Shown one piece after another: positions 34,158-42,206 of a stretch of DNA of 64,000 bases. Within the stretch, counting starts at the first letter, position 1. Every line of letters begins with the position of its first letter. Made by a program: the position numbers and the translations under genes. The notes under the pieces are model-generated. The model searched no databases, was not told the origin of the DNA, and saw only the letters and a list, made by a program, of their open reading frames with translations. The DNA lies in NCBI GenBank assembly GCA_012839805.1, contig DUMU01000048.1, forward strand, positions 62,001-126,000, read 5' to 3'. Source of the stretch: Bacillota bacterium (GTDB taxonomy: Bacteria; Bacillota; Limnochordia; Limnochordales; DUMU01).

Positions 34158-36071
34158 TCAGAACCCCAGATCTGACCGGTAAGCGGGCGTTACCGCATAG
34201 TCAGCCTTCTTGTCCACGAATCCGGCCAGCTCCAGGCTCCGCCGGACGTACTCGTTTTTCATCATGAGCTTCCAGATCAGGCCCGAGCGATAGTTCTCGA
34301 GCATGAGCAGGACGACACCCTCGTCGATGCCGATGAACTCCGTCGAGTACCAGTCGAGATCAACGTTGAAGGCACTCACGAAGCCGTAACGCCCCCAAAC
34401 CAGCGGCCCGTGCTTTTCCAGCATGCCCCGGATGGAGCGCAGGGCGAGGTCCGGCACGAGCGGCAGCGAGGCAACTGAGGCATACGGCGCGATCGTCCCG
34501 TCATGATTGCCCGGGCTCGCCCCATAGGCCCGGTACCCTCCCGGTCCGTCGGAAGCGCTGAGGCCCCATATATCCTCGTCGTACGTATGGTACTTATCCT
34601 TCAGACGGATCGAAAACGCCCGGTTCCGCTGGGCCGCCAGCACGGCGTTGTTCCAGTAGTTCGCGTAGTAGTCTTCCTTGTCCCGCAGGTCGATCCAGGC
34701 GAGCGGGTAAAGGTAGGTGAAGAGAACCTCGTTGGGCTCAAATATGTAGTCCCGGGTCGCCGGCCGTAACATCGCGTCCCAGGCGCTCGCCGGTATCGGA
34801 TGGGTAGGTGAACCGAGGGCCAGCAAGTATAGCAACAGCCCCTCGTTGAACTGTTCCCACCGGGCCCGGATGAATCCGGCCCTGGGCAGCCACCCCATGG
34901 AGGGCGTCTCGCCCCCGGCCATCATCCACTCCCAGTCCACTTGCCGGTAGAGCTGGTCGGCCAGGGTCTCAACCTCTGTCCCTGCGAAGTACTCACCGGC
35001 CACCAGCGCTCCGGCAATAAAGAGAGCGGTATCGATCGAGGACAGTTCACTGTCACGAACGCGGCGGCCGCTGCTCATATCCACAAAGTGGTAGAAGAAA
35101 CCCCGGTAACCTTCTACCCCACCGCCCGCAAAGGTTCGCAGGGTGGTTAATGCCCGCTCGTATCCCTGCTCCCGGGAGATCCAACCCCTCTCGGCGCCCA
35201 CCACGATCGCGCCGAGTCCGAAGCCGACCGCGGCGATGCTCGACGGCGAATCGGCCGTACTTCTATCCTTGACCAGGCCGTTTTCCGGGTTGACCTCGTT
35301 CCAGAAGTAGTCGAATGCCCTCCGGGCAATGACGTCGATCAACTCGCCGTCGGGGAGCTTGGTCAGTTGGGTCACCTCTTCCCTAATCTCGGGGGACACA
35401 CGCTCGAGGAGCTGCGCCCTGGTCATCACCAGCTCGGGCGGCGCTTTCTCCACCCTGATCCCGTCCAGGTAAAACGGCTCGCTCAGCGGCACTTTGTTGC
35501 CTTCCGCATCAAACCCGGCGAAAGCCAGGTATACCACGTACCGGTTGCCCGGCTGAACCTTCCACATGATAGGCGGCAACTCGTAGCGAATCTCGTTCCA
35601 TCCGGGGTGAACCTTCGTCTCGGAGAAAACACCACCCACCCAGCTCCAACCGGAGGTTACATCTGCCATACCGAGGAAGTACATGGTGGAGTTGAGCCGG
35701 TTCTCGGGCGGCAGGTACACATTGAGGTATACGATACCTCCCTCGGCCCAGGCGGCCACCCGCTCCCGCTCCAGGGGTAATGCCACCTTGGTCTCGGCCG
35801 AGTTCCCGCTGGGGATTACCTTCATCGAATGCGTACCCTGAATCTTCACCCGGTCACTCAGCTCGAACCGGGCGCCCGTATTGTCGTTGTGGAAAGTGCC
35901 GATCTCGGTTTCGGAGTCCATGGTCCAAATCCACCGGAATTGGTCCTCCGCCGTCGCCGCCCCGTTCACGGCAGCTGCGACCAGGCCGAAACTACCCCCG
36001 GGGATCGCCAAGCCCAAAAGGACCATGAGGACCAGAAGGACGCGCGCGGGTGTAAGCGATCTGGCTTTCAC
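34158..36071 (-). CDS. Secreted PF10091 (glycoamylase-like, GH144-related) glucanase with N-terminal binding domain
   Basis: The 637-aa protein starts at GTG 36071 behind AGGAGG. A signal peptide (about residues 1-34) is followed by a beta-sandwich domain (about 44-210, WTMDSETEIGTFHNDNTGAR ... PFYLDGIRVEKA), then a PF10091 (alpha/alpha)6 domain (about 240-630) with FDYFWNEVNPENGLVKDRS, GYRGFFYHFVDMSSG, YDEDIWGLSASDGPGGYRAY and DGTIAPYASVASLP. PF10091 includes the GH144 endo-beta-1,2-glucanases, so a secreted endo-glucanase is likely; beta-1,2 specificity is inference. The N-terminal domain is nearly duplicated as a separate gene just upstream (36148-36762). Confidence 0.88.
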   Translation of the reverse strand: MKARSLTPARVLLVLMVLLGLAIPGGSFGLVAAAVNGAATAEDQFRWIWTMDSETEIGTFHNDNTGARFELSDRVKIQGTHSMKVIPSGNSAETKVALPLERERVAAWAEGGIVYLNVYLPPENRLNSTMYFLGMADVTSGWSWVGGVFSETKVHPGWNEIRYELPPIMWKVQPGNRYVVYLAFAGFDAEGNKVPLSEPFYLDGIRVEKAPPELVMTRAQLLERVSPEIREEVTQLTKLPDGELIDVIARRAFDYFWNEVNPENGLVKDRSTADSPSSIAAVGFGLGAIVVGAERGWISREQGYERALTTLRTFAGGGVEGYRGFFYHFVDMSSGRRVRDSELSSIDTALFIAGALVAGEYFAGTEVETLADQLYRQVDWEWMMAGGETPSMGWLPRAGFIRARWEQFNEGLLLYLLALGSPTHPIPASAWDAMLRPATRDYIFEPNEVLFTYLYPLAWIDLRDKEDYYANYWNNAVLAAQRNRAFSIRLKDKYHTYDEDIWGLSASDGPGGYRAYGASPGNHDGTIAPYASVASLPLVPDLALRSIRGMLEKHGPLVWGRYGFVSAFNVDLDWYSTEFIGIDEGVVLLMLENYRSGLIWKLMMKNEYVRRSLELAGFVDKKADYAVTPAYRSDLGF

Positions 36072-36147
36072 CGGGCATGCCTCCTATTACTGTGGCTTTC
36101 TCTCCGCAGAGAGACTTCCCCCAACTATGTTTCAACACTCACAACTG

Positions 36148-36762
36148 CTACGGTTGAACTGCCTTCTCCACCCGGATTCCATCCAGATAGAATGGTTCGG
36201 TAAGCGGAACCTTGTTATTGTTGGCGTCGAATCCGGCGAAGGCAAAATACAGGATGTAGCGGCCGCCGGCGTCCACCTTTTGCATGGGTTCGGCCAAGGT
36301 GAAGCGGACCTCGTTCCAACCGGGCTTTACCTCAGTCTTGGAGAACACTCCTTCTACCCAGGACCAGCCGCTCGTTACGTTGGCCATGCCGAGGAAAAAC
36401 ATTCTCGGGTTCAGCTTGTTCTCGGGGGGCAAATACACATTGAGAACCACGGTGTCGTTCCCAACCCAGGCTGCCAGCTTCTCGCCCTCGAGTGGTATGG
36501 CCAGCTTGGTCTCTATGGCACTACCGCTTGGTATTACGGCCACGGAATGCTTACCCTCGATCACGTACTCGCTACTCAGCTTGAACTTGGCACCCGTGTT
36601 ATCGTTCGTGTAGGTGAAGACCTCACCCATCGTTTCCATGGTCCATAGGTATTGAGGGGTTGGGTCGGCACCAAATGTACCCGCAGCAGAAATGACTACC
36701 GCAAAGGCCGTCAGTCCCAGCAGTGTCACGACAAACCTTACACCCCGTCCGATTCCCATCAT
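36148..36762 (-). CDS. Stand-alone secreted carbohydrate-binding-like domain
   Basis: A 204-aa protein: signal peptide (about residues 1-32, ending FGA) plus one beta-sandwich domain. It aligns throughout with residues 40-210 of the neighbouring PF10091 enzyme, sharing NDNTGA, VIPSG, ETK, LNVYLPPEN, FLGMA, VTSGWSW, PGWNE, AFAGFDA and EPFYLDGIRVEKA. I infer a carbohydrate-binding module that arose by duplication of, or was the source for, the enzyme's own module. Start ATG 36762 has AGGAGG eight bases upstream. Second gene of module C, between the SBP and the glucanase. Confidence 0.8.
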   Translation of the reverse strand: MMGIGRGVRFVVTLLGLTAFAVVISAAGTFGADPTPQYLWTMETMGEVFTYTNDNTGAKFKLSSEYVIEGKHSVAVIPSGSAIETKLAIPLEGEKLAAWVGNDTVVLNVYLPPENKLNPRMFFLGMANVTSGWSWVEGVFSKTEVKPGWNEVRFTLAEPMQKVDAGGRYILYFAFAGFDANNNKVPLTEPFYLDGIRVEKAVQP

Positions 36763-36865
36763 CCAGGCCCCCTCCTTTTTTGTCAGTCGTCGTCTGGCCT
36801 GTCCCGGGCTCCTCTCCGGAAGGATGGCCCGGGCCGGTAAGAGACTGCGCCACGTGTCGCCGGCA

Positions 36866-38158
36866 TCAAGTCGTCCTTAGCAACTGCGTAGCCTTCTGCG
36901 CTTCACCGGTTACCGCCTGTTCGAGAGTCTGCTTACCCTCCAGGGTCGCCCGCATGGCGTTTTCGATCCCTGCCAAGACGTCGGCGAGCTTGTTGGCATT
37001 GGCCGGGAAAGGCACCGTTTCGCTGGCTGCAGCAAGGAAGATGAGCCAGCGCGGGTCGTCCTTCCAGGGGGCAAAGCCTTTGATCACGGAGATGCGGGCC
37101 GGCTGGTGGGAGTTGATGCGGGAGATCTCTGCCATCCTCTCCGGTTCCGTGATGAATTCGATGAATTTCCACGCCGCCTCTGGATGCTTGCTCGTACGCG
37201 AGATGGCCCATTTGTTCACGAAGAGCATACCGGATCGGTTAACCTTCTTCGGGGGCAACGCCACTCCCAGGGCCGCCACGTTCGCCGGATCCGCCTGCTG
37301 CATCTGCCCGAGCACCCAGGCTCCCGCATAACCCATGGCTGACGTACCGGTTACCACCGACTCGGCGCCTTTCCACGGCGACCCCCATGGCCCTGCAACC
37401 TTGTACCGTTGGGAAAGATCCACTACGAACTGCATAGCCTCGATAGCAGCCGGGGAGTCGTAAGCAGCCCTCATGCCATCAGGAGTAACGAAGCGCGCCC
37501 CGTTTTGGAGTATGAAGATGCCTACGACGGACCAGTGCGGCCACAAATTGATTGCATCACGCTTGAACTCGCCCTTTTCGTCCCGGATAACCAGCTTCTT
37601 GCTGAATTCTACCAGCTCATCCCAGGTGGCAGGCGGGTGGCGAGAATCGAGGCCGGCTAGCTCGAAGAAGTCCTTCCGATAGAATAGGGTTCGCTGGTCC
37701 AAACGATAAGGAATGGTGTAAAGTTTGCCGTCGATGGTACCGTCCATCAGCGCCGGCGGCGGATAGTCGGCCAAACCTTCCCATTGGTCGGCCCATTGAT
37801 TCAGCGGCCGCACCATGCCCGCCCGTACGTAACTGCCGAGAAGCTCCCCGCCCACGGTGAAGACGTCCGGTGCCCTGCCCGAAGCAAATAGCACCGGGAC
37901 CTTGCTTAGGTAGGTATTCCAGTCAGCGAGCTGGATGTCGACTTTGATTCCGGTAGCTTTCTCAAAAGCAGGTTTAAGGACTTTCTGATACCACTCCGCG
38001 GCCTGTGGGTTTTCCGCCTCGGGAGTCATGACGGTTATGGAGGTATCCGCACACGTTCCCACAGAAGTGAAAGCGACCGCGGACAGGCCAACGGCAGTCA
38101 ACCCAATCAACCAGGACGAGATCCTCATCCGGCGACTCGGTACTGCTCGCATTGCCAT
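36866..38158 (-). CDS. Extracellular solute-binding protein (family 1, sugar type)
   Basis: The 430-aa protein starts at ATG 38158, seven bases after GGAGGG; the open frame to 38275 has no site. Its signal peptide (about residues 11-36, ISSWLIGLTAVGLSAVAFTS) is followed by VGTCAD, where the Cys lacks a proper lipobox (Thr at -1). Landmarks are LFASGRAPDVFTVGG and LYTIPYRLDQRTLFYRKDFF. It sits directly downstream of a LacI gene and upstream of the binding-domain/glucanase/phosphorylase genes, so a beta-gluco-oligosaccharide ligand is likely. No permease genes accompany it. Confidence 0.92.
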   Translation of the reverse strand: MAMRAVPSRRMRISSWLIGLTAVGLSAVAFTSVGTCADTSITVMTPEAENPQAAEWYQKVLKPAFEKATGIKVDIQLADWNTYLSKVPVLFASGRAPDVFTVGGELLGSYVRAGMVRPLNQWADQWEGLADYPPPALMDGTIDGKLYTIPYRLDQRTLFYRKDFFELAGLDSRHPPATWDELVEFSKKLVIRDEKGEFKRDAINLWPHWSVVGIFILQNGARFVTPDGMRAAYDSPAAIEAMQFVVDLSQRYKVAGPWGSPWKGAESVVTGTSAMGYAGAWVLGQMQQADPANVAALGVALPPKKVNRSGMLFVNKWAISRTSKHPEAAWKFIEFITEPERMAEISRINSHQPARISVIKGFAPWKDDPRWLIFLAAASETVPFPANANKLADVLAGIENAMRATLEGKQTLEQAVTGEAQKATQLLRTT

Positions 38159-38192
38159 CTCGTTTCCCTCCTTTGGCTCATGCGAGTTGAGA

Positions 38193-38203
38193 ACACGTGT
38201 GCA
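38193..38203. promoter_or_regulatory. Possible LacI operator half-match upstream of the SBP
   Basis: ACACGTGTGCA has the CACGTG core and one TGC arm of the perfect palindrome found upstream of the adjacent lacI gene (39422-39435). It lies 35 bp before the SBP start. The match is partial, so this is a tentative site. Confidence 0.35.
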
Positions 38204-38280
38204 TCCATCTAAACACCCTCTCTTACCGTGCTGTTGATGTCTCCAGTGTCTCACCCCCCTTCTCACCGCTGGCAACCGTC

Positions 38281-39357
38281 CTATCCCGCGGTTTTGGCCA
38301 GACTGCCTGGCCGTTCTCTCGCCTCGGTGAGTGGCGCCAGCGGTGGCCTGGCTGTTGACTCCCGTACGACTAACTCGGCTTTGAGGAGCACTTCCTGGCT
38401 GCCGGAACGACGCCGCCGGTTGAGCCGCTCGATGAGCAGCCGGGCAGCGGCTTCTCCCATCTCCTCGATGGGCTGGTGAACCGTGGTCAGCGCCGGCCGC
38501 AGGTAGGCAGCGGATTCGATGTCGTCGTAGCCTACCACCGAGACGTCCTCGGGAACAGCGAGGCCCCTGGCTTGCAAAGCCGCGATCCCTCCCAGGGCCA
38601 CCCGATCGTTATAGGCGAAGATCGCCGTGGGCCACGAATCAGCAGACAGGGAAAAGAGTTGCCGCACCGCGGTGGCCCCGGCCTCTTCAGTGTAGCCCCC
38701 CGGTACGACCAGGGCCGGGTCGAAAGCCACGCCGGCCGACGCCAGGGCATCGCGGTACCCCTGCAGGCGCTCCCGGTTTTCGCGGGATTCTTTCGGCCCG
38801 GTTACGAAGGCAATACGCCGGTGCCCCAGGTCCAAGAGGTGCCGGGTTGCCTGCAGGGCCCCGTCCCGGTTGTCAACCCGCACCGAGTCTATGCCCAGAC
38901 CGAGGATCTGCGGTTCGAGCAGCACTACGGGGGTTTTCTGGCTGATGATTTCGAGCAGAGCTGCCTTGGGCAGGCGTCGAGCCATCAGGATCAGCCCGTC
39001 TACCCGCTGCTCCGAGACCTGGGCCAGCGCGTCCAACTCCCGGCGACGCTCGGCATGCGTCAGGTAGAGGGAGAGACCAAACCCCGCCTCGTAGGTGACC
39101 CGATCGACCCCATCGACGATGCGGCCGAAAAACATGTCTGCCACCACCGGGATTACCAGACCGATCGCCTGCATCCGGCGGGAGACCAGCCCCCGGGCCG
39201 CTACGTTGGGCCGGTAGCCGAGGCGCTCCACCGCCTCCATCACCCGGCTCCGGGTCTCGGGACTGATGCGGGGATCGTTGTGAATGGCCCGGGAGACCGT
39301 CGAATGGGCTACCCCCAGCTCCCTGGCTATATCCTTGATCGTCACTGCCATGGCCAT
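38281..39357 (-). CDS. LacI-family transcriptional regulator
   Basis: A 358-aa repressor with an N-terminal HTH (TIKDIARELGVAHSTVSRAI) and hinge helix (YRPNVAARGLVSR), then a periplasmic-binding-protein-like effector domain (IGLVIPVVADMFFGRIVDGV, VDGLILMARR, VSVVGYDDIESAAYLRPALT). Likely ligand is an oligosaccharide released by module C. ATG 39357 or 39351 may be used; neither has a strong ribosome-binding site. A perfect 14-bp palindrome 65 bp upstream suggests autoregulation. The gene is followed after 122 bp by the module C SBP on the same strand. Confidence 0.93.
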   Translation of the reverse strand: MAMAVTIKDIARELGVAHSTVSRAIHNDPRISPETRSRVMEAVERLGYRPNVAARGLVSRRMQAIGLVIPVVADMFFGRIVDGVDRVTYEAGFGLSLYLTHAERRRELDALAQVSEQRVDGLILMARRLPKAALLEIISQKTPVVLLEPQILGLGIDSVRVDNRDGALQATRHLLDLGHRRIAFVTGPKESRENRERLQGYRDALASAGVAFDPALVVPGGYTEEAGATAVRQLFSLSADSWPTAIFAYNDRVALGGIAALQARGLAVPEDVSVVGYDDIESAAYLRPALTTVHQPIEEMGEAAARLLIERLNRRRRSGSQEVLLKAELVVRESTARPPLAPLTEARERPGSLAKTAG

Positions 39358-39712
39358 CGCCCGCGGCCTCGTCCCCGCCCCGTTGGTTGAACTTCCCTTG
39401 CCGGTTCCGCTTCTCCAGCTATGCTCACGTGAGCACAAATCAAGAATAGGTTACCTCGTTTGCTATGACCCGTCAAGCGGTTCTTCGGCCGGAAGTTGTC
39501 CGGTGGTCCGAGGCCGGGGCCGGGGGGTGACCCCTTCGTCTGGGCACCGGGCGCGGGGGCTTCCTCCAGGTACATCCAGCCTTTAGGCGATCGGGGGATC
39601 GCCCACAGGTACTTGACAGACACCCGACCGGCAGGGATTCGAGCGGCGCCGGGCTAAATGCTTACGGTCGAGAGTTCGCTGACCGCTTGCAACACCGAAG
39701 GGGGCACTCCGT
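39358..39712. other. Divergent intergenic region, lacI / discoidin–DUF4855 gene
   Basis: About 355 bp without a gene. It contains the palindrome at 39422-39435 and a TTGACA hexamer (39613-39618) on the plus strand, for which I could not find a matching -10 box at normal spacing. Confidence 0.5.
39422..39435. promoter_or_regulatory. Perfect palindromic operator candidate for the module C LacI protein
   Basis: TGCTCACGTGAGCA is a perfect 14-bp inverted palindrome, 65 bp before the lacI start. Length, symmetry and central CG step are typical of LacI-family operators. It is also in the divergent promoter region of the gene at 39713. Confidence 0.6.
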
Positions 39713-41671
39713 ATGAACCTTGGAAGCTTGATAAACACCCCGGGAACGATTACTGGGTGGACGGAGTTGCTAGTCCTGAGCCTCGCAATCGCCATCGTAA
39801 TGGCACCACCAGCAACGGCCAGAGCCGCTGCCGGTGCCGCTGCTTCCCAAGAACCAGCAGTCCCGGGCGAAGTTCCCGCATCGTTGCCCCGGCCTTCCGC
39901 CCAGCTTGTCAACCTGGCCCTGCACCGCCCCTATAGGGTAGTGGCAACCGCCCCCGACCCGGTCTGGCAGGAGACAGAGAGCCGGAATTACCCGGATGCT
40001 GGGGGCACAGAATTGACCGATGGCGTATTCGCCCCCAAGGGGTCATCCTTTTCTCATCCGGCATGGCAGGGTTGGCAAAACCAGGAGTCCCGAATTGTCA
40101 CCATTGATTTGGGCAGACCGGCCACGCTCCACCGCGTCGCTGCCAACTTCCTGCAATATAGCCCGGCCGGCATCTGGTTTCCGGAGCAGATTCGTGTTTC
40201 GACGTCCCTCGATGGCTACGACTGGTCGCCCCCGGTCACCGCTCCCTCAACCATACCGCTCAACCAATCCGGTCTGCTGACCCAAACCATTACGGTAGAA
40301 TTGCTCACCCAGCCCCGCGCCCGCTACGTTCAACTCGAGGTACCCACCGGTGTCTGGATCTTCATTGACGAGGTCCAGGTCTTAGGGATGCCGGCGAGCG
40401 AAATCATTCAGGTTCAGCAGTCCGGTCGGACAGGCGCAACCGGCGACAGCAGCCCGGCTGGTGAGTGCCTGACCGAACTCGATCTCATAGTGCAACAACG
40501 CCGGGGACTGCTGCAGCCGCTCCCCGACCGTGGCTGGCTGCCCGCAGGTGCACCGGAGGCAGCGGGTGCCCGCCACATCGCGCTGATCTACTCCAGCGGC
40601 GACCCGGCCAAGCCTAGCAACCTGGACCTAACCCACTTCATGCCCTATGTCGCTTACATAGACCAACAGTGGCAAATCCGGGATACCATGTTCGACACCC
40701 TCCTCTTCCTGCCGATCGGTCGGCTTCCCAGCGGACGAGACTATGGCAACATCGAAAAGCCCTCGCTTCTCGTCGACTGGCAGGGATATCTCGACGAGCT
40801 CTTCCGCCCCGATTTCCAGCTGGCCGCGGCCGATCAGGCCGTGGCGGCGGCCTGGCAGAAGCTTGACGACCTCGCCCTGTCAGAGGCGTATGCTCAGGCC
40901 GAGGCCGAGACAGCAACCGAGATCGAGACCATAGCCGATACTGCGGGCGAGACCACTCCCAGACCCCGGGCGGCGGCCGGTCCCCGTCACCCGGAACGCG
41001 TCAAAGTGATAATCGCCATCCCGTTCCCCAGCCCCCGCGTTCGGAACTTCGGCACGCTGCCAGGTGACAGCCGGCCCCTCAACTTTGCCGACCCGGGCCA
41101 GGGGCAAGCAGCGCGAGAGCAGGCAGTGCGCTGGTACATCGACGAGGTGCTCGCCCGCTGGCAGGCGGCAGGATTCCAATACCTAGAGCTGATCGGCTTC
41201 TACTGGTTCCGAGAGGTCGTCGAGCCCTATGACCGGGCCATCGTCCAGAATACCGCTGCTTATATCCACGCTCTAGGCTACCGGTTCTTCTGGATCCCCT
41301 ATTACCAGGCGCGGGGGTTCAAGGAGTGGGATCGGCTGGGCTTTGACGTCGCGATGATGCAGCCCAATCTCTCTTTCTCCCCCATTCCGCCCGAACAGGC
41401 AGAGGTCCGTCTGGCCATGGCCGCGCAACTGGCCCGCCGTTATGGCATGGGCCTGGAGATCGAGCTTCACTGGACTCTCACCGACCCGGTCAACCGGGCC
41501 AAATATCTGGCATACCTTGCGGCCGGGCGCAAGCTGGGCTACATGACCGGCGCCGTACTCTCGTACTACCAGTCCGTGGATAGCCTGGCACAGGCAATGA
41601 TCAGTTCTGACCCCAACATACGGGCGCTTTACGACGAAACCTACCGGTTCATCAAGGGATTACAACCGTAG
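39713..41671 (+). CDS. Secreted discoidin-like (F5/8C) + DUF4855 protein
   Basis: A 652-aa protein with a signal region (about residues 18-40), a discoidin/F5-8 type C-like sandwich (about 65-235, NLALHRPYRVVATAPDPVWQ ... IVTIDLGRPATLHRVAANFL ... RYVQLEVPTGVWIFIDEVQV) and a DUF4855 domain (about 285-650, ARHIALIYSSGDPAKPSNLD, PSLLVDWQGYLDELF, FQYLELIGFYWFREVVEP, FFWIPYYQARGFKEWDRLGF). DUF4855 looks like a TIM-barrel glycosidase-type fold and usually occurs with sugar-binding modules; its substrate is unknown. A Glu/Thr-rich insert sits at about 395-420. AGGGGG lies eight bases before the ATG. Confidence 0.85.
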   Translation: MNLGSLINTPGTITGWTELLVLSLAIAIVMAPPATARAAAGAAASQEPAVPGEVPASLPRPSAQLVNLALHRPYRVVATAPDPVWQETESRNYPDAGGTELTDGVFAPKGSSFSHPAWQGWQNQESRIVTIDLGRPATLHRVAANFLQYSPAGIWFPEQIRVSTSLDGYDWSPPVTAPSTIPLNQSGLLTQTITVELLTQPRARYVQLEVPTGVWIFIDEVQVLGMPASEIIQVQQSGRTGATGDSSPAGECLTELDLIVQQRRGLLQPLPDRGWLPAGAPEAAGARHIALIYSSGDPAKPSNLDLTHFMPYVAYIDQQWQIRDTMFDTLLFLPIGRLPSGRDYGNIEKPSLLVDWQGYLDELFRPDFQLAAADQAVAAAWQKLDDLALSEAYAQAEAETATEIETIADTAGETTPRPRAAAGPRHPERVKVIIAIPFPSPRVRNFGTLPGDSRPLNFADPGQGQAAREQAVRWYIDEVLARWQAAGFQYLELIGFYWFREVVEPYDRAIVQNTAAYIHALGYRFFWIPYYQARGFKEWDRLGFDVAMMQPNLSFSPIPPEQAEVRLAMAAQLARRYGMGLEIELHWTLTDPVNRAKYLAYLAAGRKLGYMTGAVLSYYQSVDSLAQAMISSDPNIRALYDETYRFIKGLQP

Positions 41672-42008
41672 GCTCTACTACACGGGAAGCGCGAGGCGCT
41701 GCAGAAGCGCAGGCCGGTCCTGGTGGTGTGGGACAAGATCGATCGCTTCCGCCTCGCCCCTACCGACAGCCCGGCGCGGGAGAGGGCCGGCGGGGCCGGG
41801 ATGACCGCAAGAGTGCGGGAAGGGGTAGACGCAAGGGCGAGGGCAAAAACGGGGGCGAAGGCAAAGAGAACGGCAACCGTTGCTGCGTCCCAAGCACTTC
41901 TCCGGCCCGGGAAACGGCCCGGGACGGAGGCGATGACCCAGGGCTGGTCGCGGGGTGCACGGTGCGGTACGGGGACTGGCGGCCTGGCCGCAGCCCCCGC
42001 ACATCTGA
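41672..42008. other. Convergent intergenic region with a possible coding remnant
   Basis: About 337 bp between the DUF4855 gene and the SBP remnant. No intact gene is seen. A plus-strand frame reads HGKREALQKRRPVLVVWDKI, then DRFRL, at about 41678-41755, which has the look of an exposed beta-strand of a lyase or hydrolase sandwich and may be debris of a lost gene. The rest is Ala/Gly/Arg-rich and unconvincing. Confidence 0.35.
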
Positions 42009-42206
42009 TCACTTCCGCTGCCTGGCCCAGTAATCGTCCAGCAGCTGCTGCACTTTCTCGTCGAGCAACGTCAAAGCCGTCGACACTTCTACTTTCATGT
42101 CTTTGATGTCCCTTTCGGTACTGGTCCGGAGATTGTAGATCTCCTGAAACGCCGGATGCCAGGGTTCAGGTGCGGCCGCGTACGGCAGGCCCTTGATAAA
42201 GACCAT
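42009..42206 (-). pseudogene. C-terminal 65 codons of the SBP gene cut off by an in-frame TGA
   Basis: This segment is in the same frame as the SBP at 42207-43376, directly after a single TGA. It encodes MVFIKGLPYAAAPEPWHPAF and further residues ending LLDEKVQQLLDDYWARQRK, exactly what the C-terminus of a family-1 SBP looks like. It is unlikely to be translated alone, since no ribosome-binding site precedes its ATG. Confidence 0.8.

Noticed and set aside
39613-39642. TTGACA as a promoter for the discoidin–DUF4855 gene
   Set aside because: No acceptable -10 box at 16-18 bp spacing.
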